From: Thalassomonas viridans
GTDB lineage: Bacteria > Pseudomonadota > Gammaproteobacteria > Enterobacterales > Alteromonadaceae
Assembly (NCBI RefSeq): GCF_000948985.2
Contig: NZ_CP059734.1
Coordinates: forward strand, 868,001-932,000
Reading direction: 5' to 3'
DNA length: 64,000 bases
Part shown: one piece after another, positions 7,942 through 16,185 of the stretch
Position numbering within the stretch: position 1 is the stretch's first letter
Layout: every line of letters starts with the position of its first letter
Program-made: the position numbers and the translations under genes
Notes under the pieces: model-generated
Database searches by the model: none
The model's input: only the letters and a program-made list of their open reading frames with translations
What the model was told of the DNA's origin: nothing

Positions 7942-10710
7942 TTAATGAATAAGCTGAGCTGTTCTGCTATTCAATGTTTTATCCCAATTATCCGGCAACT
8001 CAATCATAAATACTTCGCGGTGATCTAAAGCGCCTCCCCAATTAGAAGACCAGTAAATTCGATTTCCGGACATATTAATGGCGGCAGGCGCTTCATCACG
8101 GTAATTTCCGTCATAGTGATTATACGAAGGGGAAATACGCCAGATCGCCGGTTGCTGTGTTTCAGGCTTTATCTGGATCATCATAAACTGGTTCGCCGCC
8201 CACAAGCTGTTATCCCTGGAATAAGAGTTGTAGAATAGCCAGCCGGGTTTGCTCCGTGGCATTTTGCCGAAATGGAACCCTTGTTGCCAGCCTAAGTCGC
8301 CATGGCTGGCAACTTCAATTCTATGGTCATAGCCGGCTTTTTCTCCGGCAATGGTAATGGCGTCCAGTTTGTCGGTGCGGTTATTTTGGCTGATGAAAAC
8401 TTCTTGTTCAAGCATATTGAAGGCCCAGCCGGAATGGGTTTCACTTACCGAAATTTTAACCGGAGCCTGGTTGTGATAATTAAAGTCAACCGGCCATAAA
8501 TGCGGGCCGTCAAACCAGCTGCCGATATAATCAGCCCCGGCGCCGCCATAAGCGGCGTCGTCCCATTTGCGCCCCATATGTATGACTATGCCGGTGCCGG
8601 ACGGCGACATTTCAATCATGTTCGGGCGGTAGCTAAAAGTAGGTGTGCCGGTGTGTTTTGCTTTGTCTGCTTCAATCGTCAGGCCGCCGCCGGCCTGGTT
8701 GCTTTCTGCCAGGTCACCCGGCGCCATGGCGTGTACGGTATCGGTTGATACCTGATAGTGTATGAAGGCGTCTACCAGGTAGGTGTTATTGCCGGTTGCA
8801 TGTTCGCCATAATGTACTGCCATCCAGGCCCAGTGATCGCTGTCATTGGAGCTGTCCCCTTCGGCATCGTTATAAATTTTGGTTGAGTTGGGAAATAAAG
8901 GAGCGAAATCTTTCAGCATCACCCGGCTGTTGGCCTGATCTGTAATGTCGTCTATCATCCAGAAGGTCATGCCGGAAACATAATACACGCGGTTAGGGTG
9001 ACGTCCGGAATTATCCCAGCGCACTTCATGGTTTTCGCCTATGGTTTTGCCGTTTTCCCCGGTAAGTTTTGCTACTGTTTTACCGGTTTTGCGGTCAATA
9101 ACCCGGCTTGAGGTTGAGTTGCTGCCAAATACCAGCAGGTAGTCGCCGTTTGAGTTTTCCGGCGAATAGCGGGAGTAAACAATTAAAGCGTCGTCGCTGT
9201 CGTCAATCTCACTGGCATCGGTCAGTCTTTTAATCGTTGCTCCGGTAACGGGATCAACACGAGACTCACCCTTTATCGGCGGGGTTTCACCGTAATCCGG
9301 CATGATTATGTCTTTATTGTTCGTTATATAGTTGGTTGTAGCGGCTGTGTTGGCTGCTTGGGTAACAACAATAATCTTATGGCTGCCACTAAGTCCTGCA
9401 CCGGTATAGTTTACTGTTAATAATTCGGTGGAAGGCGTGTCATTGTTAAAGGTGCATATATTGAAAGACACAGAATTTTGGCAAGAAGCATGTCCTTGAA
9501 CCTGGTAAGAATAAATGCCGCCTTTAGTGGTGAATAAATCTCCCAGGGTTATTTTCAGGTCGGTATTTGTGCTGGTATATAAGGTTTTTAGTACTTCTTC
9601 AGGGGAAATGCCGGGTAATAGGTCATCCGGTTGATAGGGCAGCTTGGTTGCACCGCCATTGTCAAGGTTCTCTGTAACGGTAAAGGTGTATACATGGGGG
9701 GTACGGCTGATATTTCCTGCGTGGTCCTGACACCTGCCATATAAATGTGAGCGGGTTGCCAGCTCAGTAACCGGCCATAAACTGCTATGGCTGGTGCCGT
9801 CTGCCGAGTGCATGCTAAAGTTCATCTTTTCGAAAGAGGTTAACGGAGAAAGGTCATATTTACAGTTGGCTTTTTCATTGGTTAATAAGCTCAGGGTTAT
9901 TTTGTGATTTATGCTGGTGACGCTTTCGTTATAAGGAAACGACTCTATAACTAAAGGTTCCATGTTATCGGGGCCGGCGCCATAAGTTACAATCAGCTTA
10001 GGGCGGTATCGGCTGTCCGGGTAATTCGAACTGGCAGTAAGGTGTTGAATGTTGGCGTTATCATTGTCATGAAATAATGCCCAGCCGTGATTCGGGCAGC
10101 GTTTTTCTTGTATGCATAATACATCAGCAGTAACGTCAAGCTCATAGGCGGTGCCGATTGCGTCGCCTGGTTGCGGTGTAAAAAAAGGAGATTGCTCTAA
10201 TGTTTTGAGCACTCCCTGAAAATAGTCTTTATTTAGATCATCGGGCCCATGCGGATCTGAACTACGCCATTTGGCATCGACATTGAGGCTGTCATCACGT
10301 GACTCCAGGTTGGCGCCGGCGCGAAAGCCAGAGCCAACTTTCCACCCGGTAGGGTAATCTCTCCCTAAATCGTCCGGGTCAAGAATTTGCCGGGCATAAA
10401 TATCAGACGTTGTGTAAACATATCCCCCGGTGCGGTAAAAAATGAGTTTAGCCGACTCTACCTGGCCCTTATTGCCGATATCATCCAGGGCAAAGTACTC
10501 CAGGTTATAATATCTGCGGGTGCCATTGTAACGGAATATATGGGTTTCTGATGTTGCATTTTGTGCTCTGGCTGCACCAAATTGTGTTGAAACAGCCCCT
10601 GTATATCCCATACTCCCCTGTTGGTAGCTGAAGGTTTCACTGGCAGTAGCCCAATTAGCTATAAAAGGCAGGCTGAGCATTAATGACCTGGTAATGATTT
10701 TATTAAACAC
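7942..10710 (-). CDS. Large secreted protein with DNRLRE-type domain and C-terminal propeller-like region
   Basis: A 922-residue protein with a signal peptide (MFNKIITRSLMLSLPFIANWATA, cleavage near residue 24). Residues 25-245 resemble a DNRLRE/carbohydrate-binding beta-sandwich, as in disaggregatase-like proteins: an alternating hydrophobic pattern ending YRPKLIVTYG. Residues 250-350 look like an Ig-like or Fn3-like module with paired Cys. Residues 470-920 are rich in W/G/D repeats (VIDRKTGKTVAKLTGE, SPSGTGIVIHMGRKWDD), suggesting a beta-propeller, possibly a polysaccharide lyase or binding module. No catalytic residues can be named. It stands alone between two MITE copies. A LacI-operator-like motif 130 bp upstream is shared with the CBM2 enzyme gene. 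Confidence 0.75.
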   Translation of the reverse strand: MFNKIITRSLMLSLPFIANWATASETFSYQQGSMGYTGAVSTQFGAARAQNATSETHIFRYNGTRRYYNLEYFALDDIGNKGQVESAKLIFYRTGGYVYTTSDIYARQILDPDDLGRDYPTGWKVGSGFRAGANLESRDDSLNVDAKWRSSDPHGPDDLNKDYFQGVLKTLEQSPFFTPQPGDAIGTAYELDVTADVLCIQEKRCPNHGWALFHDNDNANIQHLTASSNYPDSRYRPKLIVTYGAGPDNMEPLVIESFPYNESVTSINHKITLSLLTNEKANCKYDLSPLTSFEKMNFSMHSADGTSHSSLWPVTELATRSHLYGRCQDHAGNISRTPHVYTFTVTENLDNGGATKLPYQPDDLLPGISPEEVLKTLYTSTNTDLKITLGDLFTTKGGIYSYQVQGHASCQNSVSFNICTFNNDTPSTELLTVNYTGAGLSGSHKIIVVTQAANTAATTNYITNNKDIIMPDYGETPPIKGESRVDPVTGATIKRLTDASEIDDSDDALIVYSRYSPENSNGDYLLVFGSNSTSSRVIDRKTGKTVAKLTGENGKTIGENHEVRWDNSGRHPNRVYYVSGMTFWMIDDITDQANSRVMLKDFAPLFPNSTKIYNDAEGDSSNDSDHWAWMAVHYGEHATGNNTYLVDAFIHYQVSTDTVHAMAPGDLAESNQAGGGLTIEADKAKHTGTPTFSYRPNMIEMSPSGTGIVIHMGRKWDDAAYGGAGADYIGSWFDGPHLWPVDFNYHNQAPVKISVSETHSGWAFNMLEQEVFISQNNRTDKLDAITIAGEKAGYDHRIEVASHGDLGWQQGFHFGKMPRSKPGWLFYNSYSRDNSLWAANQFMMIQIKPETQQPAIWRISPSYNHYDGNYRDEAPAAINMSGNRIYWSSNWGGALDHREVFMIELPDNWDKTLNSRTAQLIH

Positions 10711-11076
10711 AATGACCCCTTATTCTAAGTTTGTTGAATATTGAATTTAAGCGTTCTTGTTAACTGCTTGAGCCAGGCTTAAAAGCCGCTGTTAACGAGC
10801 ATATGTGCGTTTATGCTGCGATAAATAGTTATTGTTTTGTAAACGGTTTAAGTCTTAGGTAAGACTGACTCTGTTGTTTCATTCCCGGGACGCCGGGCAT
10901 GTTATGCCGTATTTGATAGCCCCTGGTAATGTACTGCTCCGGCCATCGACTGATTGAACCTGACCGTATCTCTTATGAAACGGTTGCCGTATTCTTGTTT
11001 GTTGAGTTGCTACTGAAGAGAGGAAATCGCAGCTGAGCTGTTGGTATTTTAATGTAATGCTTTTTGCAACTGATTT
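10711..11076. other. Intergenic region upstream of the DNRLRE gene
   Basis: About 365 bases without a gene. It contains the palindromic motif at 10834-10850 and presumably the leftward promoter. The right end abuts MITE copy B. Confidence 0.5.
10834..10850. promoter_or_regulatory. LacI-type operator-like palindrome
   Basis: GTTTTGTAAACGGTTTA contains the perfect 11-bp palindrome TAAACGGTTTA. The same GTTTTGTAAMCGGTTT string occurs at 15754-15770, upstream of the other large carbohydrate-active gene. Central CG palindromes of this kind are typical of LacI-family regulators; no such regulator lies in the window. Confidence 0.4.
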
Positions 11077-11248
11077 GGGCCTGTTTATCTTTGGCTGTGA
11101 ATGAGCTTTTCGGCTGTTTTTCCTCCTATCGGCGTTAGAAAAATGTCACGTAGAATAACTACACGTCCATTTTTCTGCCTTGGCTTTTTATTAGTTACAG
11201 GAAAAAACCGCTTAAAAATCTTCATCCCCTCCAAAGATAAACAGGGCT
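11077..11248. mobile_element. 172-bp MITE, copy B
   Basis: Same length and orientation as copy A, with clean terminal inverted repeats GGGCCTGTTTATCTTTGG and CCAAAGATAAACAGG. Only scattered substitutions separate the copies, so insertion or duplication is fairly recent. Confidence 0.75.
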
Positions 11249-11306
11249 TAGTTGTAAGTGAGCTTTCTTACAGGTTGTGTATTTTCAGATGTTCTCAAAA
11301 TTAGTT

Positions 11307-11500
11307 GACCTGAACGGGGAATGAATTAGCTAATGCTTAAATTACAATAGCTTAACTGTTGCGTGCTCTATTTGGCACAAAAATGATCGTTTATCATTGT
11401 ACCAGCGGCCAGTGTCGCTTTTTTAATGGTTATCAAGGCATCAGGTTATTGGATAGCTATCAAAAAAGTTGACTGGTTTAGATTAGCCTGGCTCAGGTTA
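11307..11500. mobile_element. Second MITE family, copy 1 (degenerate)
   Basis: About 194 bp related to 48650-48879. Shared blocks are CTAATGCTTAAATWACAATR, TTTTAATGGTTATCAAGGCA and GGCTGGTTTAGRTTA. Ends read ACCTGAACgGGG and GCTCAGGTTA, an eroded terminal inverted repeat. Non-coding. It lies just upstream of the 11579 gene. Confidence 0.55.
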
Positions 11501-11578
11501 GTTATTCATAGGCTGAAAACAAAGCGGGAGAAACAGTCACTAATCAATCAATATTAAGTACTGGGATTGAGGTATGTT

Positions 11579-12367
11579 ATGTTATTTCGGCAGAAGGGTG
11601 AGTTGTCGCTAAAATCATACACGCTAAATTTATTAAGAATTAATACCGAGGAAAAGAATAAACAATTGTTGCATCTTTACCGGCAAATGAGTCAATTATT
11701 GACACACTGTACCGCCGAGTCCTTCATTAATCGCCTTGCCACCAAAAATGATGTACAACAAAAAATCAGAATATATATACGCGGCACTGAAGTTGTCGGC
11801 TTTACTTCTTGGCGTGTTGAAGAAATTATGATCGGTAAGTCAGCGTATGCTGTTCACCGATCGGTTAATGCTGTTAAAGCAGGAAAGCGTAATGTATCAT
11901 CTGAAAAGTTTTTATTGTCGGAAATATTTAAATATAACATTAAGAATATCCTAAAAAAACAAAAGTCTATATTCTTATGCAGTGCTACTGGGCCAGCAAC
12001 TTATTATTGCTTAGAAAAATATTTTTCGAAAATATATCCATCAGCTGATGAACAGCATGAGCCTTATTTAGAGCAGATTGCCCGAGATATGGTTAGGTAT
12101 TTCAATTTTGATACTAAGGGCTGCACTCCAATAAAGATTCGTTCGGCTTTTAAAGTAAATGACTGTCCTGTTGTGAAGGAGAGCTGGTCAAAAAGCTCAC
12201 AAAAAAGCGTACAATATTTTATTAAACACACCCCCCATTATTATAACCCTCATGATGAACCATATTCATTATTAGTGGTTTCCCAGGTGGGCATAAAAGA
12301 GTTATTAAATGCAATGAAAAAGCTTATGTATAGCCGGGGGATTAAATGGCTGATTGGAAAGTTATGA
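11579..12367 (+). CDS. Uncharacterised protein, possible GNAT-like fold
   Basis: A 262-residue soluble protein with no signal peptide or membrane segment. The segment around residues 60-140 (RIYIRGTEVVGFTSWRVEEI ... VHRSVNAV ... FKYNIKNILKK) has the strand-strand-helix rhythm of acetyltransferases, but the acetyl-CoA Q/RxxGxG/A loop is not visible, so the call is weak. ATG 11579 is chosen because GAGG lies 6 nt upstream; TTG 11567 is an alternative. It stands alone, with a MITE relic in front and IS605 debris behind, and its AT-rich composition differs from the secreted-enzyme genes nearby. It could be an acquired gene or another effector. Confidence 0.5.
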   Translation: MLFRQKGELSLKSYTLNLLRINTEEKNKQLLHLYRQMSQLLTHCTAESFINRLATKNDVQQKIRIYIRGTEVVGFTSWRVEEIMIGKSAYAVHRSVNAVKAGKRNVSSEKFLLSEIFKYNIKNILKKQKSIFLCSATGPATYYCLEKYFSKIYPSADEQHEPYLEQIARDMVRYFNFDTKGCTPIKIRSAFKVNDCPVVKESWSKSSQKSVQYFIKHTPHYYNPHDEPYSLLVVSQVGIKELLNAMKKLMYSRGIKWLIGKL

Positions 12368-12838
12368 TTTTTTAGGGGCAGGCTTTTTGAGTTGTTATTG
12401 GACTGTAGCCTTAGCTCTTTTGGCTATTAATATGAGAGACGTGCCGTAGAAACCCTTGAAGAGAATTTTATGGCACATTGCTTTATTTTTCTAACACAGA
12501 TTAAAAACTTTACAAGGGGGCCAGGGCCCTTGTTGACATCCTTTCAGCCCTGAAAGACGAGGACGCCATAGCATACGCTACTTTAGGTTCCTGCTTCATC
12601 GAGCCAGCGAATGCCGACTTTCCATAGGTTAACACGCGGTGCCCATGCTAAAAATATTCATAGCCCCAACCGCATCGGCATTTTCGGTAAAACCGCATTC
12701 AATACAGGTAAATTTTATTTGTGCCTTACGGTTATCCTGATATCGGTGTGTGCAGTGAGGTAAGCGTCCGGGCAACTACGTCTGATCAAAGGTAATGGAT
12801 TTCGCTAAGCTATTTCCCAAACCTGAGGAAAATAGCTT

Positions 12839-13147
12839 ATGAGAACATACCGAAACCCAGCGCAGTGGCGCACCCTAATTGAAGCCCAAGCAGAAAGCGG
12901 ACTGACGATTACCCAATATTGTCAGCAACAAGGTTGCTCAACAAATGCTTTTTATGCGCAACGGGCGAAACTTTTTGGCAAGCAGGCCCAGGACAGCAAA
13001 CTCATCAAAGCCACCCTGACGCAACAAGTGGAAGTCAGCTGCCAGGAGCTTAACCCGGTCACGCTTACCGTAGGCGATATCACACTCTCATTGCCTGGCA
13101 GTACGCCACCGGCATATATTATTGAAGTGATACGGGGGCTTGCCTGA
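12839..13147 (+). CDS. tnpA: IS66 accessory protein TnpA
   Basis: A 102-residue protein starting MRTYRNPAQWRTLIEAQAES with a helix-turn-helix (LTITQYCQQQGCSTNAFYAQRAKL), the usual IS66 OrfA plan. It is thought to bind DNA and to be needed, with TnpB, for IS66 transposition. Its stop overlaps the start of tnpB by one base (TGATG), indicating translational coupling. The frame is intact, with normal length for the family. Confidence 0.9.
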   Translation: MRTYRNPAQWRTLIEAQAESGLTITQYCQQQGCSTNAFYAQRAKLFGKQAQDSKLIKATLTQQVEVSCQELNPVTLTVGDITLSLPGSTPPAYIIEVIRGLA

Positions 13148-13494
13148 TGAGGATGTTTGTCGAACCTGAATCGGTTTACCTGTATCGTGATTATGTCGAC
13201 TTTCGAAAAGCCATTAATGGCTTGGCTGCCCTGGTAGAATTGGAGCTGGACGTCTCGCCTAAAGACGGTGCGCTTTTTGTGTTTTGTAATAAAGCCAAAA
13301 ACAAGCTCAAGATTCTTTACTGGGATCGGACAGGATTTGCCCTTTGGCAAAAGCGCCTTGAAAAAGCCAAGTTCAAATGGCCGAGCCAGCATGCGTGTGA
13401 AACACTTGAGCTTAATGAGCAACAACTCAACTGGTTGCTCGGTGGTTATGATGTCATTGGGCATAATCCGGTCAGCTACCGGGCGGTAAGCTAA
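13147..13494 (+). CDS. tnpB: IS66 accessory protein TnpB
   Basis: A 115-residue protein with the IS66 OrfB signature: YLYRDYVDFRKAINGLAALV, LFVFCNKAKNKLKILYWD and GFALWQKRLEKAKF. It is a required helper of unknown biochemistry and is distinct from the IS605 TnpB nuclease. It is coupled to tnpA and followed 25 bp later by tnpC. The frame is intact. Confidence 0.92.
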   Translation: MRMFVEPESVYLYRDYVDFRKAINGLAALVELELDVSPKDGALFVFCNKAKNKLKILYWDRTGFALWQKRLEKAKFKWPSQHACETLELNEQQLNWLLGGYDVIGHNPVSYRAVS

Positions 13495-13519
13495 AAAACT
13501 TTAACGATCATCAAAGTTT

Positions 13520-15088
13520 ATGCACAAAATCAGGCAGGCATCACATGCCTCTGGTAACATAACGGGCATGACTGATGATATCCACGCCTTACCCGATGAC
13601 CCTAAGCTGCTGAAGCAGATGCTGGCAACGCTTCAACAGGAGCTGGCTCAGGCACATTCAAAATATGAGCATCTGCTAGAGCAATTTCGCCTTGCCCAGC
13701 ATCAGCGCTTTGGCAAAAGCAGCGAAGCTGCGCCCGGCCAGGGCGAGCTGTTTAATGAGGCGGAAATTGAACTTGATGCACCTGTTGATGAAGCGGGCAA
13801 GCAGGATATCAGCCACACCCGCAGCAAGGCGAAGCGGAAGCAGTTACCACAAGATTTACCGCGTGAAATCGTGCTGCATGATTTAGCGGATGATGAAAAG
13901 TTCTGCGACGGCTGCCAGGGCGAACTGCACAAAATCGGGGAAGATAAAAGCGAAAAGCTGGAATTTATCCCTGCACAGGTGAAAGTGATTGAGCAGGTTC
14001 GCCCCAAATATGCCTGCCGCCACTGTGAGCAGCATGGCATTGAGGTAAAAGTAAAACAAGCCCCAGTGCCGCCGGGCCCAATCCCCAAAGGGATTGCCAC
14101 GGCGAGCCTGCTCAGTCAAATTATCACCAGTAAATACCAGTATGGGCTGCCGTTATACCGGCAAGAGAGCCTGTTCAAGCAATACGGTATTGAGCTGAGC
14201 CGTAAAACTATGGCGGACTGGATGATAAAGATGGGACACTTACTTGAGCCACTTTATCAACGACTTAAAACTGAATTACTTAAACAGCCGGTAATACAGG
14301 CAGACGAAACCCCGCTTAATGTCATCAAAGAAGAAAAGTCGACTTGCTACATGTGGCTTTACTGCACGGGAGCAGACTCCCCGGTCAAAGACAGGGCGAT
14401 AGCGAATATTGTGCTTTACGACTACCAGTCTAGTCGGGCCGGTACCTGCCCGAAAAACTACCTTGACGGTTATAACGGCTATTTGCAAGTCGACGGCTAT
14501 CAGGCATATGAGCAAACAGATGCAACCTTAGCGGGCTGCATGGCCCATGCGCGCCGTAAGTTTACCGAAGCCAAAAAAGCGCAGCCCAAAGGAAAAACCG
14601 GCAAAGCCGATATGGCATTGAGCCAAATACAAAAACTCTACGGCATTGAAAGCCAGCTTAAGGGGAAATCGGCGGATGAAAAATACCGAGTCCGCCAGGA
14701 AAAAGCCAAACCGTTGATAGATAAGCTTTACCAGTGGTTGGCGGTAACCCAGCCTAATGTTGCTGAAAAATCGGTGCTGGGCAAAGCGGTGAACTACATG
14801 CTCAACCAATGGCCAAAACTCATACGCTATCTTGACGACGGCTTGCTGAGCATAGATAACAACCGTGCGGAGCGCGCGATAAAACCGTTTGTTATTGGCC
14901 GGAAAAACTGGTTGTTCTCTCATACGGCCAACGGCGCCCAGGCCAGTGCCATGCTCTATAGCATCATTGAAACAGCCAAAGCTAATGGACTGATGCCGTT
15001 CGACTACTTGAATCATCTATTAACTGAGCTCCCCAAGCCAGATCATAACCTGGAAACCATGCTACCTTGGCAGAGTAAGGATTATTAG
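13520..15088 (+). CDS. tnpC: IS66 transposase TnpC
   Basis: A 522-residue protein with the IS66 domain order. An N-terminal coiled coil (residues 25-65) is followed by RFGKSSE, a zinc-binding CDGCQGEL ... CRHCEQHG region at about 130-175, a central DDE catalytic domain with IQADETPL (first Asp near 256), LQVDGYQAY (second Asp) and NNRAERAIKPFVIGRKNW (catalytic Glu), and the C-terminal YLNHLLTELP. All expected motifs are present, so the enzyme is probably functional. Confidence 0.93.
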   Translation: MHKIRQASHASGNITGMTDDIHALPDDPKLLKQMLATLQQELAQAHSKYEHLLEQFRLAQHQRFGKSSEAAPGQGELFNEAEIELDAPVDEAGKQDISHTRSKAKRKQLPQDLPREIVLHDLADDEKFCDGCQGELHKIGEDKSEKLEFIPAQVKVIEQVRPKYACRHCEQHGIEVKVKQAPVPPGPIPKGIATASLLSQIITSKYQYGLPLYRQESLFKQYGIELSRKTMADWMIKMGHLLEPLYQRLKTELLKQPVIQADETPLNVIKEEKSTCYMWLYCTGADSPVKDRAIANIVLYDYQSSRAGTCPKNYLDGYNGYLQVDGYQAYEQTDATLAGCMAHARRKFTEAKKAQPKGKTGKADMALSQIQKLYGIESQLKGKSADEKYRVRQEKAKPLIDKLYQWLAVTQPNVAEKSVLGKAVNYMLNQWPKLIRYLDDGLLSIDNNRAERAIKPFVIGRKNWLFSHTANGAQASAMLYSIIETAKANGLMPFDYLNHLLTELPKPDHNLETMLPWQSKDY

Positions 15089-15170
15089 ACGTAATTGCCC
15101 GGACGCTTACGCAGTGAGAACATTGCTGACTGGTATATTTAGAGTTAACCAATACCCGCTCTCCTCCATG

Positions 15171-15869
15171 TCAGGCTTGTTTGTAGATCCGTTGTTGCCT
15201 GAATTCAAACCGGCCCTAGTCCAAAATAGTGTGGCTCTGGCCTGTATTGGTCTTGATGTTTTTTGTTTGCAATTAAACCGATATTTATCACAGGTGTTTT
15301 CACGTTTATATTTTCACTGCCTGTAACTTATCGGTGTTTGTAGCTTTAACAATTAAGTTTGGTGGCATACTCCAACTGAGCTTTAAAGACAAAATACATA
15401 TGTTAGTAAAACGTTGTATATTTGTTTTTATAATATTTCCTTTACGCCGTAATTGTAACTAACTTTGTATTTGTTACTTGATTTCTTGTGTTCGATTAAG
15501 AAAAAAATCAAGCATGTTTTACTTTATAACCATATGAAAAAAATGATTTTGCTTGCCATGTTTTCTTTCGTCAATATAGAGAACACTGGGGTTGTGGAGA
15601 GCTTTCATAAATTTTCTTCTCCAGTGACGGATCCGATCTCTTTTTGAATATTTGTTAAATGAGAGTGTATTTTAAGGCACATATATCAAGCTATAAATGT
15701 GTAATTAATGTTCAAAAAATAGTTGGCGAATATCATCTAAAACGATTAAGGTTGTTTTGTAACCGGTTTTGTTGTTCGTCGGTTTATTTTCCCATTAGCC
15801 GGAAAACATATTTAAGTACAGCTGTATTTTCATAACAAAACCATAAAAAATAATAATGTGGAGAAGCAT
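15171..15869. other. Long AT-rich region upstream of the CBM2 enzyme
   Basis: About 700 bases without a gene that I can support. It contains the operator-like motif at 15754-15770. It may include the promoter for the 15870 and 16186 genes and some unrecognised IS605 debris on the left. Confidence 0.45.
15754..15770. promoter_or_regulatory. Operator-like motif shared with the DNRLRE gene
   Basis: GTTTTGTAACCGGTTTT matches GTTTTGTAAACGGTTTA at 10834-10850 in 15 of 17 positions. It contains the palindrome AACCGGTT. It lies about 100 bp before the small gene at 15870 and 416 bp before the CBM2 enzyme start. Confidence 0.4.
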
Positions 15870-16160
15870 ATGAAAAAGTACGTTAAACACTTGGTTGTGT
15901 GTTTGTTTCCGAGCAGCCGCCAGGCAGTGTCTTTGGTTGTGGTTTGTCTGCCTGATCAGGCTAATGTCACGAATATTGGCGTTGCTAACCTTAAGGCTGT
16001 TCATTTCAGCGACACCGATTCTATCCGTAGCAAGGCATCTGTTTTTGATTGGCCGGACTTTCTATTGCTTGCGCATTTGCAAGATCAGGCTTTTAAAAGA
16101 AAGTTTTATGAGTTCGGCAATAAAGCTGTTGCCGTGTACTCTGTTCAACTTGCCAGTTGA
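15870..16160 (+). CDS. Small uncharacterised protein upstream of the CBM2 enzyme
   Basis: A 96-residue frame starting MKKYVKHLVVCLFPS with GGAG 9 nt upstream. Residues 5-31 are hydrophobic and could be a signal or anchor; the rest (KAVHFSDTDSIRSKASVFDW) is not recognised. It ends 25 bp before the start of the large secreted enzyme, so it could be a leader gene in the same transcript. It is also possible that this is only untranslated leader sequence. Confidence 0.35.
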   Translation: MKKYVKHLVVCLFPSSRQAVSLVVVCLPDQANVTNIGVANLKAVHFSDTDSIRSKASVFDWPDFLLLAHLQDQAFKRKFYEFGNKAVAVYSVQLAS

Positions 16161-16185
16161 TCCCATTTTCAATCGAGGAGTTATT

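Larger units (their letters stand above)
12760..15110 (+). mobile_element. Complete IS66-family insertion sequence
   Basis: A 2351-bp element with terminal inverted repeats GTAAGCGTCCGGGCAAYTACGTCT, flanked by an 8-bp direct repeat GCAGTGAG (12752-12759 and 15111-15118), the target size expected for IS66. It carries the standard tnpA-tnpB-tnpC set, all intact, so it could still be active. Confidence 0.93.
12629..15170 (-). pseudogene. IS605-family tnpB remnant split by an IS66 element
   Basis: Removing the IS66 element and one copy of its target duplication restores a minus-strand frame reading VLVNSKYTSQQCSHC, then RYQDNRKAQIKFTCIECGF, then NADAVGAMNIFSMGTAC and a stop at 12629. This is the zinc-ribbon and final RuvC-Asp region of TnpB, the RNA-guided nuclease of IS605 elements. 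Only the C-terminal 60 or so residues survive; a stop or frameshift blocks the frame above 15170. Small hairpins around 12515-12570 (CTTTCAG-CC-CTGAAAG) fit an IS605 right end, where the guide RNA would end. Confidence 0.8.

Noticed and set aside
7942..10710. Specific polysaccharide lyase family assignment
   Set aside because: The propeller-like C-terminus is suggestive, but no catalytic motif could be matched by eye, so only the domain plan is reported.
15465..15647. 60-codon frame MYLLLDFLCSIKK in the AT-rich gap
   Set aside because: TTG start without a ribosome site, composition explained by AT-richness, and no neighbours.
15895..16185. Longer N-terminus for the CBM2-SGNH enzyme (open frame back to 15895)
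   Set aside because: A perfect ribosome site and signal peptide begin at ATG 16186, and the upstream frame has no secretion or domain character.
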